Positions 1-6,495 are shown, counted from the first letter of the stretch. The stretch is DNA of 16,501 nt from Chloroflexota bacterium (GCA_021812735.1 JAKAMV010000118.1:1-16501), one strand, 5' to 3'. Notes: a model not told the origin generated them from the sequence alone. Numbers and translations: made by a program.

Positions 1-27
1 GGAAAATGGAGCCGGCGGTCGGATCAA

Positions 28-189
28 GAGGTCGCAGAGCCTTGGTGCTGCGAGCCCGTTTCTACAGATTGACCGAGGCGCCCGGCGGAATCACCGTCTG
101 TTGCCGCCCCGCGAGGGGTGAGCACGCGAGGCAGTTGCTGCGACGATGGGCGCCTCCCGACCGCCGCCAGGGTCAGGAGGCCTGTCGCA
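28..189 (+). ncRNA. Putative IS110 bridge RNA region in the left end
   Basis: In the IS110 group the non-coding left end encodes a bridge RNA with two internal loops that pair with target and donor DNA. Here the 189 bp before the transposase contain a clear stem-loop: 30-37 (GGTCGCAG) pairs with 48-56 (CTGCGAGCC, one bulged G). A second short hairpin is GCAG-TTG-CTGC at 131-141. The octamer CGAGGCAG at 127-134, beside this hairpin, also occurs at the right flank. That is what a left donor guide copying the element's right end would look like. The structure is seen in the sequence; the bridge RNA role is inferred from the family and unverified. Confidence 0.4.
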
Positions 190-1419
190 ATGGACATCGT
201 GCGTCCCCGCTGTGCCGGCATCGACATCGGCAAGCGCACGCTCACCGCGTGTGTGATCACGACCGACGCCCGCGGCGCGCCGGCGAAGGAGATCCGCACG
301 TTCGGCACCGTGACGAGCGACCTGCTCGCGCTCGCCGACTGGCTCGACGCGGTCGGGGTCACGGCCGTGGCGATGGAGTCCACCGGCAGCTACTGGAAGC
401 CGATCTGGAACCTGCTCGAGGACCGCTTCGAGCTGCTCCTCGCCAACGCGGCGCATCTCAAGGCCGTGCCCGGTCGCAAGACCGATGTCCGCGACGCCGA
501 GTGGATCGCGGACCTGTTCCGCCACGGCCTGCTGCGGGCGAGCTTCATCCCGCCCCGGCCCGAGCGCGAGCTGCGCGAGCTCGTCCGCTACCGGACGACC
601 CTGGTCCGCGAGCGGGCCTCCGAGATCAACCGGCTGGCCAAGGTGCTCGAGGGTGCCAACGTCAAGCTCGGCTCGGTGAGCACCAACATCGGGGGCGTCT
701 CGGGCCGCGCGATCCTGGCGGCGCTCGCCGAGGGCACCACCGATCCGATGGACCTCGCCGAGCTCGCCCGGGGGCGCCTGCGCCGCAAGCACGACGCGCT
801 CGTCGAGGCGCTGGCGGGGTCGATCGGGCCGCACCAGCGGTTCCTGCTGGCCACCCAGCTTCACCACCTCGCCGACCTCGACGCGCTCATCGAGTCGCTC
901 GACGCCGAGATCGCCGAGCGCCTGCGGAGCGCCGACGGGCTCATCGAGCGGCTGGTCACGATCCCGGGCATCGGGCGCCGCACCGCCGAGACCGTGCTCG
1001 TCGAGATCGGCACCGACATGGCGCGCTTCGGCTCGCCACGCCGGCTCGCCTCCTGGGCCGGGATGTGCCCGGGCAACTACGAGAGCGCCGGCACCCGGCA
1101 CGGTGGTCGGACCCGGCGCGGCAGCCCCTGGTTGCGCAGTGCGCTCGTGGGCTCGGCCCGATCGGCGTCGAGGACCGACACCTACCTCGGCGCGCAATAC
1201 CACCGTCTGGCAGCGCGGCGGGGAGCCAAGCGCGCCTGCGTCGCGGTCGGCCACACGATCCTGGGCATCCTCTACGCCGTCCTCGTGACCGGCCAGCCCT
1301 TCCACGACCTCGGGCCGCGCTACTTCGACGACCGGGACCGCGAGCGCGTCCGTCGTCGGCTCACCCGTCGCCTCGAACAGCTCGGCTATGCGGTCACGCT
1401 TCGACCCGACGCCGCGTGA
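190..1419 (+). CDS. IS110-family DEDD transposase
   Basis: Full-length 409-aa recombinase that moves the IS by RNA-guided strand exchange, according to current knowledge of the IS110 family. The N-terminal RuvC-like domain has D12 (in GIDIGK), E63 (in MESTGSYW), D99 and D102 (in KTDVRDAEW), the four DEDD acidic residues. A helical region spans about 200-245. The C-terminal transposase_20 domain has the helix-hairpin-helix-like [10 protein letters not shown] at 258-267, then [11 protein letters not shown] and the serine-bearing [10 protein letters not shown] at 298-306 (S299 is the likely nucleophile). The ATG at 190 is chosen because AGGAGG lies at 175-180, 9 nt upstream; an in-frame ATG at 118 would add 24 residues without family similarity. 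No frameshift or missing key residue is seen, so the element may be active. Confidence 0.95.
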   Translation: MDIVRPRCAGIDIGKRTLTACVITTDARGAPAKEIRTFGTVTSDLLALADWLDAVGVTAVAMESTGSYWKPIWNLLEDRFELLLANAAHLKAVPGRKTDVRDAEWIADLFRHGLLRASFIPPRPERELRELVRYRTTLVRERASEINRLAKVLEGANVKLGSVSTNIGGVSGRAILAALAEGTTDPMDLAELARGRLRRKHDALVEALAGSIGPHQRFLLATQLHHLADLDALIESLDAEIAERLRSADGLIERLVTIPGIGRRTAETVLVEIGTDMARFGSPRRLASWAGMCPGNYESAGTRHGGRTRRGSPWLRSALVGSARSASRTDTYLGAQYHRLAARRGAKRACVAVGHTILGILYAVLVTGQPFHDLGPRYFDDRDRERVRRRLTRRLEQLGYAVTLRPDAA

Positions 1420-1452
1420 GCCTGGCAGAGTCATTTACGAGGCAGATGCACG

Positions 1453-1467
1453 CGGGCCGCGGGCCCG
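1453..1467 (+). terminator. Hairpin after transposase gene
   Basis: Perfect 6-bp stem CGGGCC/GGCCCG with a 3-nt loop, 33 nt after the transposase stop. It has no T-tract. It could be a terminator-like end of the transposase transcript or part of the structured right end of the element. Confidence 0.3.
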
Positions 1468-1545
1468 ATCGCGTCGGGGAGGAAATGAGGCCGCTGCGCG
1501 GCTATTTCCGAGGCAGGCTCTGAGCCCCCGCGTCGGCCGGCCTGC

Positions 1546-1725
1546 ATGGGCGCGGACGAGTTCGCGCGCTGGCGCGCGGCGAACACCGCCCTGCACGGGG
1601 GTGTCGATCGGGCCGCCAGCCCGTGCCAGGACTGCACCCCCGCCTTCGCCGACGAGATGCGCGTCGCGGGGCGCTGCCGCGGCTGGCCGGGGACGGCGCG
1701 CCCGACGCGCGGCGTCCCCGCCTGA
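1546..1725 (+). CDS. Small cysteine-containing protein (59 aa)
   Basis: Short open frame from ATG 1546 to TGA 1723-1725, unrecognised by name. The protein begins MGADEFARWRAANTALHGG and contains C27-Q-D-C30, then FADEM and C44 in a GRCRGWPG context, so CxxC plus a third cysteine could bind zinc. The spacing suggests a conserved small protein rather than random sequence, and third positions are almost all G or C. There is no clear ribosome binding site before the ATG, and the only earlier in-frame stop lies at 1486-1488. The IS110 element immediately upstream may have separated it from its original promoter. It ends 12 nt before the deacetylase start, so the two could be co-transcribed. Function unknown. 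Confidence 0.5.
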   Translation: MGADEFARWRAANTALHGGVDRAASPCQDCTPAFADEMRVAGRCRGWPGTARPTRGVPA

Positions 1726-1737
1726 GGGGCGGCCGGA

Positions 1738-2517
1738 ATGGCCCCGCGCAGCGGGTCGGGACGGCGGCGGATACAGCTCCTCTCCCGCCGTGCCTTCCTC
1801 GCCCTGGCCGGGCAGGCCCTGGTGGGAGTAGCGGTCGCCCCCGCCGTCCGTGCCGCATCGGGCCTGGCGCTCTACCACGGGCCACGGACCGAACGGGTGA
1901 TCGCGCTCACCATCGACGACGACTGGTCGCCGGCGCGCGTGGGCGCGATCTTCGACCTGCTCGTCCGCGACGGCGTGGCGGCCACGTTCTTCCCCTATGC
2001 CAACGCGACCCTCTCCGACCCCGGGCTCTGGCGCGCCATTGCGGCGGCCGGCTACCCCTACGCCAACCACACCCGCAGCCATCCCTGGATGACCACCCTG
2101 CCGCCCGCCGCACAGGCCGCCGAGCTCTCCCAGGCGCGGGCGATCCTGGAGCAGCTGACGGGCACGCCCATGCTGCCGGTCTTCCGTCCGCCCTACGGTG
2201 CCTACGATCAGGAGCTCCTGGACGTCGCGCGGGCGCAGGGCTTCCCGACCGTGCTCCTCTGGGACACCAGCGACGCCGACACCTCGCGGCGGTCCACCCC
2301 GGCCCAGCTCGTGCACGCCGCCCTGCAGGGGACCGACGGGTCGGTGCTCCTGACCCACGGGGGGCCTGCCCTCACCCCCCAGATCCTGCCGGCCGTCATC
2401 GCGGGGTACCGGGATCAGGGCTTCCGCTTCGTGACGGTCCCCGAGCTGCTGGGCTGGACGGTGCCGTGCCCGCCCGTACCCGACCCCATCGTGGCGCCCG
2501 GGCCGCGGGCGCGGTAG
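1738..2517 (+). CDS. Tat-exported polysaccharide deacetylase (NodB domain)
   Basis: 259-aa carbohydrate esterase family 4 type protein that would remove acetyl groups from a cell-wall or extracellular polysaccharide. A twin-arginine-like signal (SRRAFLALAG at 16-25) and a hydrophobic segment ending VRAASG near 37-42 point to export. The NodB domain follows: TIDDDW at 58-63 replaces the usual TFDDG and supplies the catalytic and metal-binding Asp. NHTRSH at 110-115 gives the two metal-binding His (H111, H115). RPPYGAYD at 150-157 and LLTHGG at 204-209 (H207) complete the site. The start is supported by a GAGGGG motif at 1724-1729, about 8 nt upstream. All catalytic motifs are present; the substrate cannot be told from sequence. 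Confidence 0.9.
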   Translation: MAPRSGSGRRRIQLLSRRAFLALAGQALVGVAVAPAVRAASGLALYHGPRTERVIALTIDDDWSPARVGAIFDLLVRDGVAATFFPYANATLSDPGLWRAIAAAGYPYANHTRSHPWMTTLPPAAQAAELSQARAILEQLTGTPMLPVFRPPYGAYDQELLDVARAQGFPTVLLWDTSDADTSRRSTPAQLVHAALQGTDGSVLLTHGGPALTPQILPAVIAGYRDQGFRFVTVPELLGWTVPCPPVPDPIVAPGPRAR

Positions 2518-2622
2518 GGGGCGGGACGGCCGGCCGACACAGGGCCGCGGGCGCGGCTTCGGCGGCAGGAGCGATGGGCTCGGCCGGCCCACGTCCGCGG
2601 CAGGACCGGCCCTGGTGAGACC

Positions 2623-2692
2623 GTGGGTGCTCGCGCTCGTCTGCCACGTGCCGATCGCGAGCGCCCACCGAGCCTGCCTCCGTGCGGCTCGG
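2623..2692. terminator. Tandem hairpins between deacetylase and mgsA
   Basis: The first hairpin pairs 2623-2635 (GTGGGTGCTCGCG) with 2656-2668 (CGCGAGCGCCCAC): 13 bp with one G·U-type wobble and a 20-nt loop. The second immediately follows, 2668-2674 (CCGAGCC) with 2686-2692 (GGCTCGG). There is no T-tract. They lie about 105 nt past the deacetylase stop and just before the mgsA upstream region, so they may end the deacetylase transcript and insulate mgsA. Confidence 0.45.
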
Positions 2693-2740
2693 GTGTGCGC
2701 ATCTTTACGCGCCGGCAACGCGCCGCTCACGTGGACCCGC

Positions 2741-2746
2741 TAGGGT
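2741..2746 (+). promoter_or_regulatory. Possible -10 element of mgsA (TAGGGT)
   Basis: TAGGGT lies 50 nt before the mgsA start, inside GCTAGGGTG. The same nonamer occurs at 9548-9556 upstream of the cyclic-nucleotide-domain gene. No convincing -35 is seen at either place, so this is a weak call. Confidence 0.25.
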
Positions 2747-2796
2747 GGGGGCGGGCCCACGCTGGCGCACACCGGTGGGCCAGGAGGTTCCCTGCC

Positions 2797-3201
2797 ATGA
2801 AATCGCTCGCCCTGATCGCCCACGACGGCAAGAAGGCCGATCTCGTCGCCTTCGCCACCTACAACCGCGCCGCCCTCTCCGAGTTCGATCTGGTGGCTAC
2901 CGCGACCACCGGCCGACTGCTGCGCGAGAAGGTGGGCCTCGCCGTCGACACCGTGCTCTCGGGGCCGCAGGGCGGCGACACGCAGATTGCCGCGTTGGTG
3001 GCCGAGGGGCGCATCGCCGCGGTGCTCTTCTTCGTCGATCCCTTGAGCGCGCACCCCCACGACCCGGACATCCAGGCGGTGCTGCGGGTCTGCAACGTGC
3101 ACAACGTGCCGATCGCCACCAACGTCGCGGCGGCCGATCTCTTCCTGGGCGCCTCGCTGCAGGAGGCCGAGCCGCCCGAGGCGGCGCTCTCCGCGGTGTG
3201 A
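2797..3201 (+). CDS. mgsA: Methylglyoxal synthase, copy 1
   Basis: 134-aa enzyme converting dihydroxyacetone phosphate to methylglyoxal and phosphate, a bypass of lower glycolysis that relieves phosphosugar stress. Family hallmarks are ALIAHDGKKADLV at 5-17, the phosphate-binding ATTG at 36-39, SGPQGGDTQ at 55-63 (D61, the likely catalytic base), VDPL at 80-83 and PHDPD at 87-91 (H88, D91). Compared with the canonical enzyme the GGDQQ motif reads GGDTQ and FFWDPL reads FFVDPL, so this is a divergent copy. The ATG follows AGGAGG (2782-2787) by 9 nt. It is convergent with arsC. A more canonical paralogue lies at 11688-12143. The assignment is strong; the substitutions make full activity less certain. 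Confidence 0.9.
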   Translation: MKSLALIAHDGKKADLVAFATYNRAALSEFDLVATATTGRLLREKVGLAVDTVLSGPQGGDTQIAALVAEGRIAAVLFFVDPLSAHPHDPDIQAVLRVCNVHNVPIATNVAAADLFLGASLQEAEPPEAALSAV

Positions 3202-3245
3202 CGGTGCGGCCCGTGGCCCGGGGTCGTCGCCCGAGCCGCCGATGG

Positions 3246-3695
3246 CTAGACAGACGCCTCGCGCCGGGCCCGCCGGGCCAACTCGATGAAGGGCCGCAGG
3301 CGCGCGCTCAGCTCCTGGCGGGTGTGCCGGAAGGCGTGGAGCTTCATCTCGTCGGGGCCCTCGACCTCGGCCGGGTCGTCGAGACCCCAGTGCAGGCTGG
3401 CGTGCTCGCCGGGGAACACCGGGCAGACCTGCCGCGCCCGGTCGCACACGGTGATCACGTAGTCGAACGGCTCCTCGAGGAACTCGGTCACCGACTTCGC
3501 GCGCGCGCCGGACCAGTCGATCCCGGCCTCGGCCAGCACGTGCACCGCGCAGGGGTTGACCCCCCTGGGCTCGGTGCCCGCCGAGACGACCTCGAACTCG
3601 GCCCCGCCGTAGGCCTGCAGGAGCGCCTCGGCGATCTGGCTGCGGGCGGAGTTGCCGGTGCAGACGAAGAGCACCCGGATGGGTCGGTCAGACAT
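3246..3695 (-). CDS. arsC: Arsenate reductase, thioredoxin-coupled (LMW-PTPase fold)
   Basis: 149-aa cytoplasmic protein predicted to reduce arsenate to arsenite. The P-loop CTGNSARS starts at C12, the nucleophile. Two further cysteines in VITVCDRARQVCP are C84 and C91. The spacing of 72 and 7 residues equals that of Cys10, Cys82 and Cys89 in staphylococcal plasmid pI258 ArsC, which uses an intramolecular disulfide cascade regenerated by thioredoxin. This favours arsenate reductase over a plain low-molecular-weight phosphatase. The ATG follows a GAGGGAG motif. No arsR, efflux pump or other ars gene is visible in the window, so it appears to be a stand-alone gene. The upstream promoter has MerR-type geometry. 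Confidence 0.9.
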   Translation of the reverse strand: MSDRPIRVLFVCTGNSARSQIAEALLQAYGGAEFEVVSAGTEPRGVNPCAVHVLAEAGIDWSGARAKSVTEFLEEPFDYVITVCDRARQVCPVFPGEHASLHWGLDDPAEVEGPDEMKLHAFRHTRQELSARLRPFIELARRARREASV

Positions 3696-3748
3696 GGCCG
3701 CTCCCTCATGGCGACCGCGCGCCCGCGCTTCGAGCACGTCGGGTACGC

Positions 3749-3779
3749 AGGCTAGACCTTCAAGCCGCTTGCAAGTCAA
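3749..3779 (-). promoter_or_regulatory. MerR-type promoter/operator of arsC
   Basis: On the minus strand a -35 TTGACT (3774-3779) and a -10 TAGCCT (3749-3754) are separated by 19 bp. The spacer region carries the dyad ACCTTCAAGC-C-GCTTGCAAGT (3756-3776), with 8 of 10 positions symmetric. An over-long 19-bp spacer filled by a dyad of this form is the hallmark of promoters that MerR-family activators (MerR, SoxR, CueR, ZntR) untwist. The -10 lies about 54 nt before the arsC ATG. No MerR-family gene is in the window, so the regulator would act from elsewhere. The geometry is seen; the regulator class is inferred. Confidence 0.55.
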
Positions 3780-3863
3780 GAGGGGAGCCGGTGCGCGGGC
3801 CACGAGCCGCACGTAGAGCGGAGTACGCTCACGAAGCAGCCTCATCGTCGGGGAGTACGAGCT

Positions 3864-4769
3864 GTGACGGACCACCTGGTCCTGCGCGAGCATCTCCACT
3901 CTCGACTCGTCGAGACGTGGCCGAGCTTCCTTGCTCTGCGGCGCCGCAGGCTGGTCGAGACCGAGCGTCCCGGGGGTGGGGCAGAGCGCGTCGCCGAGCT
4001 CATCGTCGCCGACCTCTTCACGCACGCCCTCGACTGGCACGTCGACGATCTCAACCATCAGATCGGCTATGCCGACCTGTTGGTGACGCGCCTGGGCATC
4101 AAGTACCTCGTGATCGAGACCAAACGCCCCGGCGCACTCGCCTGGAGCGAAGCCGCCGTCGAGGCCGCCCTGGAGCAGGCGACGCGGTACGCCGTGGCAC
4201 AGGGCGTCCGCGCGGTGGCCGTGAGCGACGGGCACCTGCTCTACGCCGCCGACATTGCCGACGGAGGGCACCGGGGCCGGGCCTTCGTGCACCTCGAGGC
4301 GCCGGTGCCGCCCGAGGGCCTCTGGTGGCTGAGCGTCCACGGCATCTACCGGCCCGTGGACCCACCGGCCGCCGCGGGCGTGCTCCTGCCCCGCGAGGCG
4401 GCGCGAGCCGGGGCGCCGGGGCGTGCCAGCGAGGCGCTGCTCCATCACAAGTACGGCATCCCGGCGCGCTGCTTCGCCTACGTCGGCGACCCATCGAGAC
4501 CAACCACGTGGCATCTGCCGTACCGAGTCATGGACGGCAGCGTGGACAGTCAACGGCTGCCCAAGGCGATCCAGGCGATCCTGACGGACTACCGCGGTGC
4601 GACCGTCGGGTCGGTCCCCGAGCCGGCGATCCCGGCGGTCCTCGAGCGGCTCGCCGGTGCGGCCCGTGAGCTGGGCCGCATGCCCGACCAACGGCCGGAC
4701 ACGGCCGAGGCATACCAGCTCCTCCACGACGCGCTGGTCCAGATTGAGAAGGAACGTCGCCGGCGGTAG
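3864..4769 (+). CDS. PD-(D/E)XK nuclease-like protein with uncharacterised C-terminal domain
   Basis: 301-aa protein starting at GTG, with GGGGAG about 8 nt upstream. The N-terminal half resembles the type I restriction HsdR_N fold: E41 in AERVAELIVADLF, D71 in QIGYADLLV, E85-T-K87 in YLVIETKRPG and Q105 in QATRYAV. This E-D-ExK-Q/Y order is the active site of PD-(D/E)XK nucleases. The C-terminal half (about 190-300) has HHKYGIPARCFAYVGDP, LPKAIQAILTDYRG and a helical tail. It looks like a conserved domain of unknown role, not the helicase of HsdR. Genuine coding is supported by strong GC3 and conserved-looking blocks. It could be a solitary defence or DNA-processing nuclease; no methylase or partner gene adjoins it. 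A relic of another restriction-type protein lies just downstream on the opposite strand. Confidence 0.75.
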   Translation: MTDHLVLREHLHSRLVETWPSFLALRRRRLVETERPGGGAERVAELIVADLFTHALDWHVDDLNHQIGYADLLVTRLGIKYLVIETKRPGALAWSEAAVEAALEQATRYAVAQGVRAVAVSDGHLLYAADIADGGHRGRAFVHLEAPVPPEGLWWLSVHGIYRPVDPPAAAGVLLPREAARAGAPGRASEALLHHKYGIPARCFAYVGDPSRPTTWHLPYRVMDGSVDSQRLPKAIQAILTDYRGATVGSVPEPAIPAVLERLAGAARELGRMPDQRPDTAEAYQLLHDALVQIEKERRRR

Positions 4770-4957
4770 GTGCGGCGCCGATCACGCGACGATCCCGTGG
4801 TGGGCACTCGGCTCGCTTGGGACCTGGAAGTTCAGCACGATGTCCATGTGAGACGACGACCCTCGCGCCGGCCTTGTGCTCAGGTCCGCCGGGGTAAGCC
4901 GCTGGCACATCCTCGGCCAAGGCGGTCTCGAACAACAGCCGCCAATTGCTCTGGCGC

Positions 4958-5353
4958 TCAACAGGCACCGACCAGCGCCCACGACACGGCGGGCGACCCG
5001 AACAGCTCGGCCTGCTCCGCGGCCTTCTTGACGGGCTGCGCCCGCTGGTACGCGGGCAGCACGAGCAAAGGCAGGTTCGGCTTGCTGCCTTCGTCGAGCA
5101 GTTCGCGGACGGTCAGGATCTGGACGGCGGGGTAGTCACGCCCGGACGCGTCGGAGTGGTAGAAGCCAGCCTCAGCCGCCTCTCGGACCATGGGAGCGGT
5201 CGGCTCTTCCAGTGTCACGAACAAGCCCAGCGCGGCACCGTGGGCGTGCATGTCGCCTTTGAGTTGCGCGATCATCGCCCGGTTCACGCTGCCGCTCTTG
5301 ACCGACACGATGCACGTCTCCGGCTTACCACCCGCGCCGGTGAAGGTGATCAC
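4958..5353 (-). pseudogene. C-terminal relic of a restriction/methylation protein (Mrr-like domain)
   Basis: About 130 codons on the minus strand read like the C-terminal PD-(D/E)XK-type domain that follows some adenine-specific DNA methyltransferases. Landmarks in order are VITFTGAGGKPETCIVSVKSG (the K of SVKSG is the expected nuclease lysine), NRAMIAQLKGDM, FVTLEEPTAPM, EAGFYHSDASGRDYPAVQILTVREL and PAYQRAQPVKKAAEQAELF. The frame stays open further upstream, but residues before about 5353 are not family-like. No start codon with a ribosome binding site precedes the homologous part, and the methyltransferase portion and the acidic metal ligands are missing. It is best read as the surviving 3' end of a deleted gene. 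Recognition is from memory of the family; a profile search would settle it. Confidence 0.6.
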
Positions 5354-5432
5354 CCGGCGCGAGGAGTGCCCAGCGGATTGCGGAGGTGCTTCGGGGGGCA
5401 CACCAGAGACTGTCCGACTTGGGCGTCCGCGA

Positions 5433-5549
5433 CTAGCTCTGACCATAGAGGGGTCGCCTGATCCGGTCGTAGCACTGCTGCGGAGCTCGGGAGCGATGCG
5501 TGATCGCGCACATGGTGAACACGTTCCCGAACGGATCGTCCCATGGTCC
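5433..5549 (-). pseudogene. Possible VOC/glyoxalase-family C-terminal fragment
   Basis: A 38-codon minus-strand stretch contains GPWDDPFGNVFTMCAITHRS before a stop at 5433-5435. DPFGN followed by a hydrophobic strand is typical of the C-terminal end of glyoxalase/VOC proteins. Upstream sequence in this frame is not VOC-like, so if real this is only a fragment. Weak call based on a short motif. Confidence 0.3.
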
Positions 5550-5708
5550 CGGCCGGGATCGGCGTCCCGGATGCCCCCATCTACCGGATCTTCACGGGGC
5601 GCCGCTTCCGGCAGCGACTGGTCGAGTGCGGACTGAACCTGGCACGGGTCCAGATGCTTGGGCGCGTCAAAGACTGCCCCGCCCCGAACAACCCGCTTTG
5701 GCGTAACC

Positions 5709-5876
5709 TCAGCCCTTCTTCTTGGGACTCTTCGGCTTCGGCTTGGCCTGAGCAAGGTCGCTCGCGATCGGGCCTCGGTCCTTCTTCGGCGTCTTTGGAT
5801 CGCGAAGGTCCCTGCCCGCTTGGCTCGCTACGTCGGGGCTGGTTTGCTTAGGGTTCGTCTTGCCTGACTTCGGCAC
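5709..5876 (-). CDS. Small lysine/proline-rich protein (55 aa, GTG start)
   Basis: A GTG start at 5876 is preceded by GGAGG (5886-5890) with 9-nt spacing, and a TACAAT -10-like hexamer lies at 5923-5928 on the same strand. The protein begins MPKSGKTNPKQTSPDVASQ, has a central AGRDLRDPKTPKKDRG, then PIASDLAQ and ends KPKPKSPKKKG. The order NPKQ, a short helix with VAS, LRDPKTPK, SDLAQ and a lysine-rich tail resembles a family of small basic bacterial proteins of unknown function that I recall only loosely. It is very basic, with no membrane segment, so a nucleic-acid or ribosome-associated role is possible but unsupported. It is intact amid decayed DNA, with lower GC3 than its neighbours. Confidence 0.65.
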   Translation of the reverse strand: MPKSGKTNPKQTSPDVASQAGRDLRDPKTPKKDRGPIASDLAQAKPKPKSPKKKG

Positions 5877-6194
5877 TGGCCGGTTCCTCCGCCTGCAATT
5901 CGGCGCCGCTCGCCGCAGGTGAATTGTACGTCCAAACAGAACGCATGTGCGGGATCACGTTTCACGTATCGGGGTAGGATGCCGAGCGCTCGCACCTCCT
6001 GCTGTTCCGAATGACCTGATCCTGGTGCGGCCATCGGATGGACTCCCCCGAGCACGGAAACCTTGGCCATCGCCGGCTCCCTCTGGGGACACCTCATGCA
6101 GGCCGCCGTATGTCGCCACGCGGACGCGTTTGTCAACTCGCGGCCGGATGCGAGTCCCGGTATTGAGGCAGCCATGACTCGATCCGGGGGACGG
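5877..6194. other. Intergenic stretch without a recognisable gene
   Basis: This 318-bp stretch carries the ribosome binding site (5886-5890) and possible -10 TACAAT (5923-5928) of the 55-aa gene on the minus strand. Open frames on both strands lack family-like blocks or ribosome binding sites. Nothing else is recognised. Confidence 0.5.
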
Positions 6195-6326
6195 CTAGCG
6201 CAGCTGGGCGATCGCACGGAAGTATCCCGTGACGCCGGTCGGGAGGAGGAACCCGGCACGCTCTCTCGCGCGCGTCGTCGCGACGAAGACGAGGCGCCCG
6301 ACGCGTTGTCGGTCGTAATCGCTCAT
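6195..6326 (-). pseudogene. Possible UvrD-type helicase motif VI scrap
   Basis: A 43-codon frame from 6326 down to a stop at 6195 reads RQRVGRLVFVATTRARERAG near its start. The pattern LVFVATTRARE matches motif VI of UvrD/Rep/PcrA helicases (YVxxTRAR). No other helicase motifs are found around it. It may be a remnant or a coincidence. Confidence 0.2.
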
Positions 6327-6373
6327 CGAGGCCGCCGGGGAATGGACCGCCGACTGCCGGCTCGTCTTGCGGA

Positions 6374-6495
6374 TCCCTCGGCGTCCCCTACGGCGATCTC
6401 CAGGGCGAGCACGCGGCGCTCGCCGCTCGTCGCCGCGCCGACCGCGACGAGGCCGCCATGCTGACCACCCGACCCTGCTCGCGGACCTTGACGTA
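6374..6495 (-). pseudogene. IS256-family transposase fragment, frameshifted
   Basis: The minus-strand frame from 6495 reads YVKVREQGRVVSMA. After a one-base frame change near 6455 it continues LVAVGAATSGERRVLALEIAVGDAEG (6451-6374). Together these match the YVKVRxxGRVVSxAxLVAxGVNxxGxREVLGxxVG core of IS256/Mutator-type transposases. The rest of the protein is absent on both sides. The upstream side joins directly to the 3' end of a group II intron, which suggests the intron had inserted into the transposase gene. Confidence 0.6.

Larger units (their letters stand above)
1..1516 (+). mobile_element. IS110-family insertion sequence (ends uncertain)
   Basis: The element consists of one DEDD transposase gene (190-1419) with about 190 bp of non-coding DNA upstream and a short downstream flank. 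IS110-family elements lack classical terminal inverted repeats, and I see none here. The longer non-coding side lies upstream of the gene, as in the IS110 subgroup; the IS1111 subgroup has it downstream. The octamer CGAGGCAG occurs in the left flank (127-134) and twice to the right (1438-1445 and 1509-1516), so the right end may lie near one of these copies. The left end may lie at or before the window start. The boundaries given are a guess; the element itself is secure. Confidence 0.6.

Noticed and set aside
6..1523. 505-codon plus-strand frame over the IS110 element
   Set aside because: Arg/Pro/Ala-rich shadow of the DEDD transposase in another frame, with no family motifs.
2500..2556. 15-bp direct repeat GGGCCGCGGGCGCGG at 2500-2514 and 2542-2556
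   Set aside because: GC-only low-complexity sequence at the end of the deacetylase gene; likely chance or local slippage, with no flanking element.
1435..2730. 431-codon minus-strand frame across the deacetylase region
   Set aside because: Antisense to a deacetylase with all NodB motifs; the product is low-complexity.
2682..3755. 357-codon plus-strand frame over mgsA copy 1 and arsC
   Set aside because: Out of frame with mgsA and antisense to arsC; both real genes have complete motifs.
5543..5851. Plus-strand frame starting MVPAGIGVPDAPIYRIFTG with good GC3
   Set aside because: No recognised family or ribosome binding site; its 3' half is antisense to the better supported 55-aa gene.
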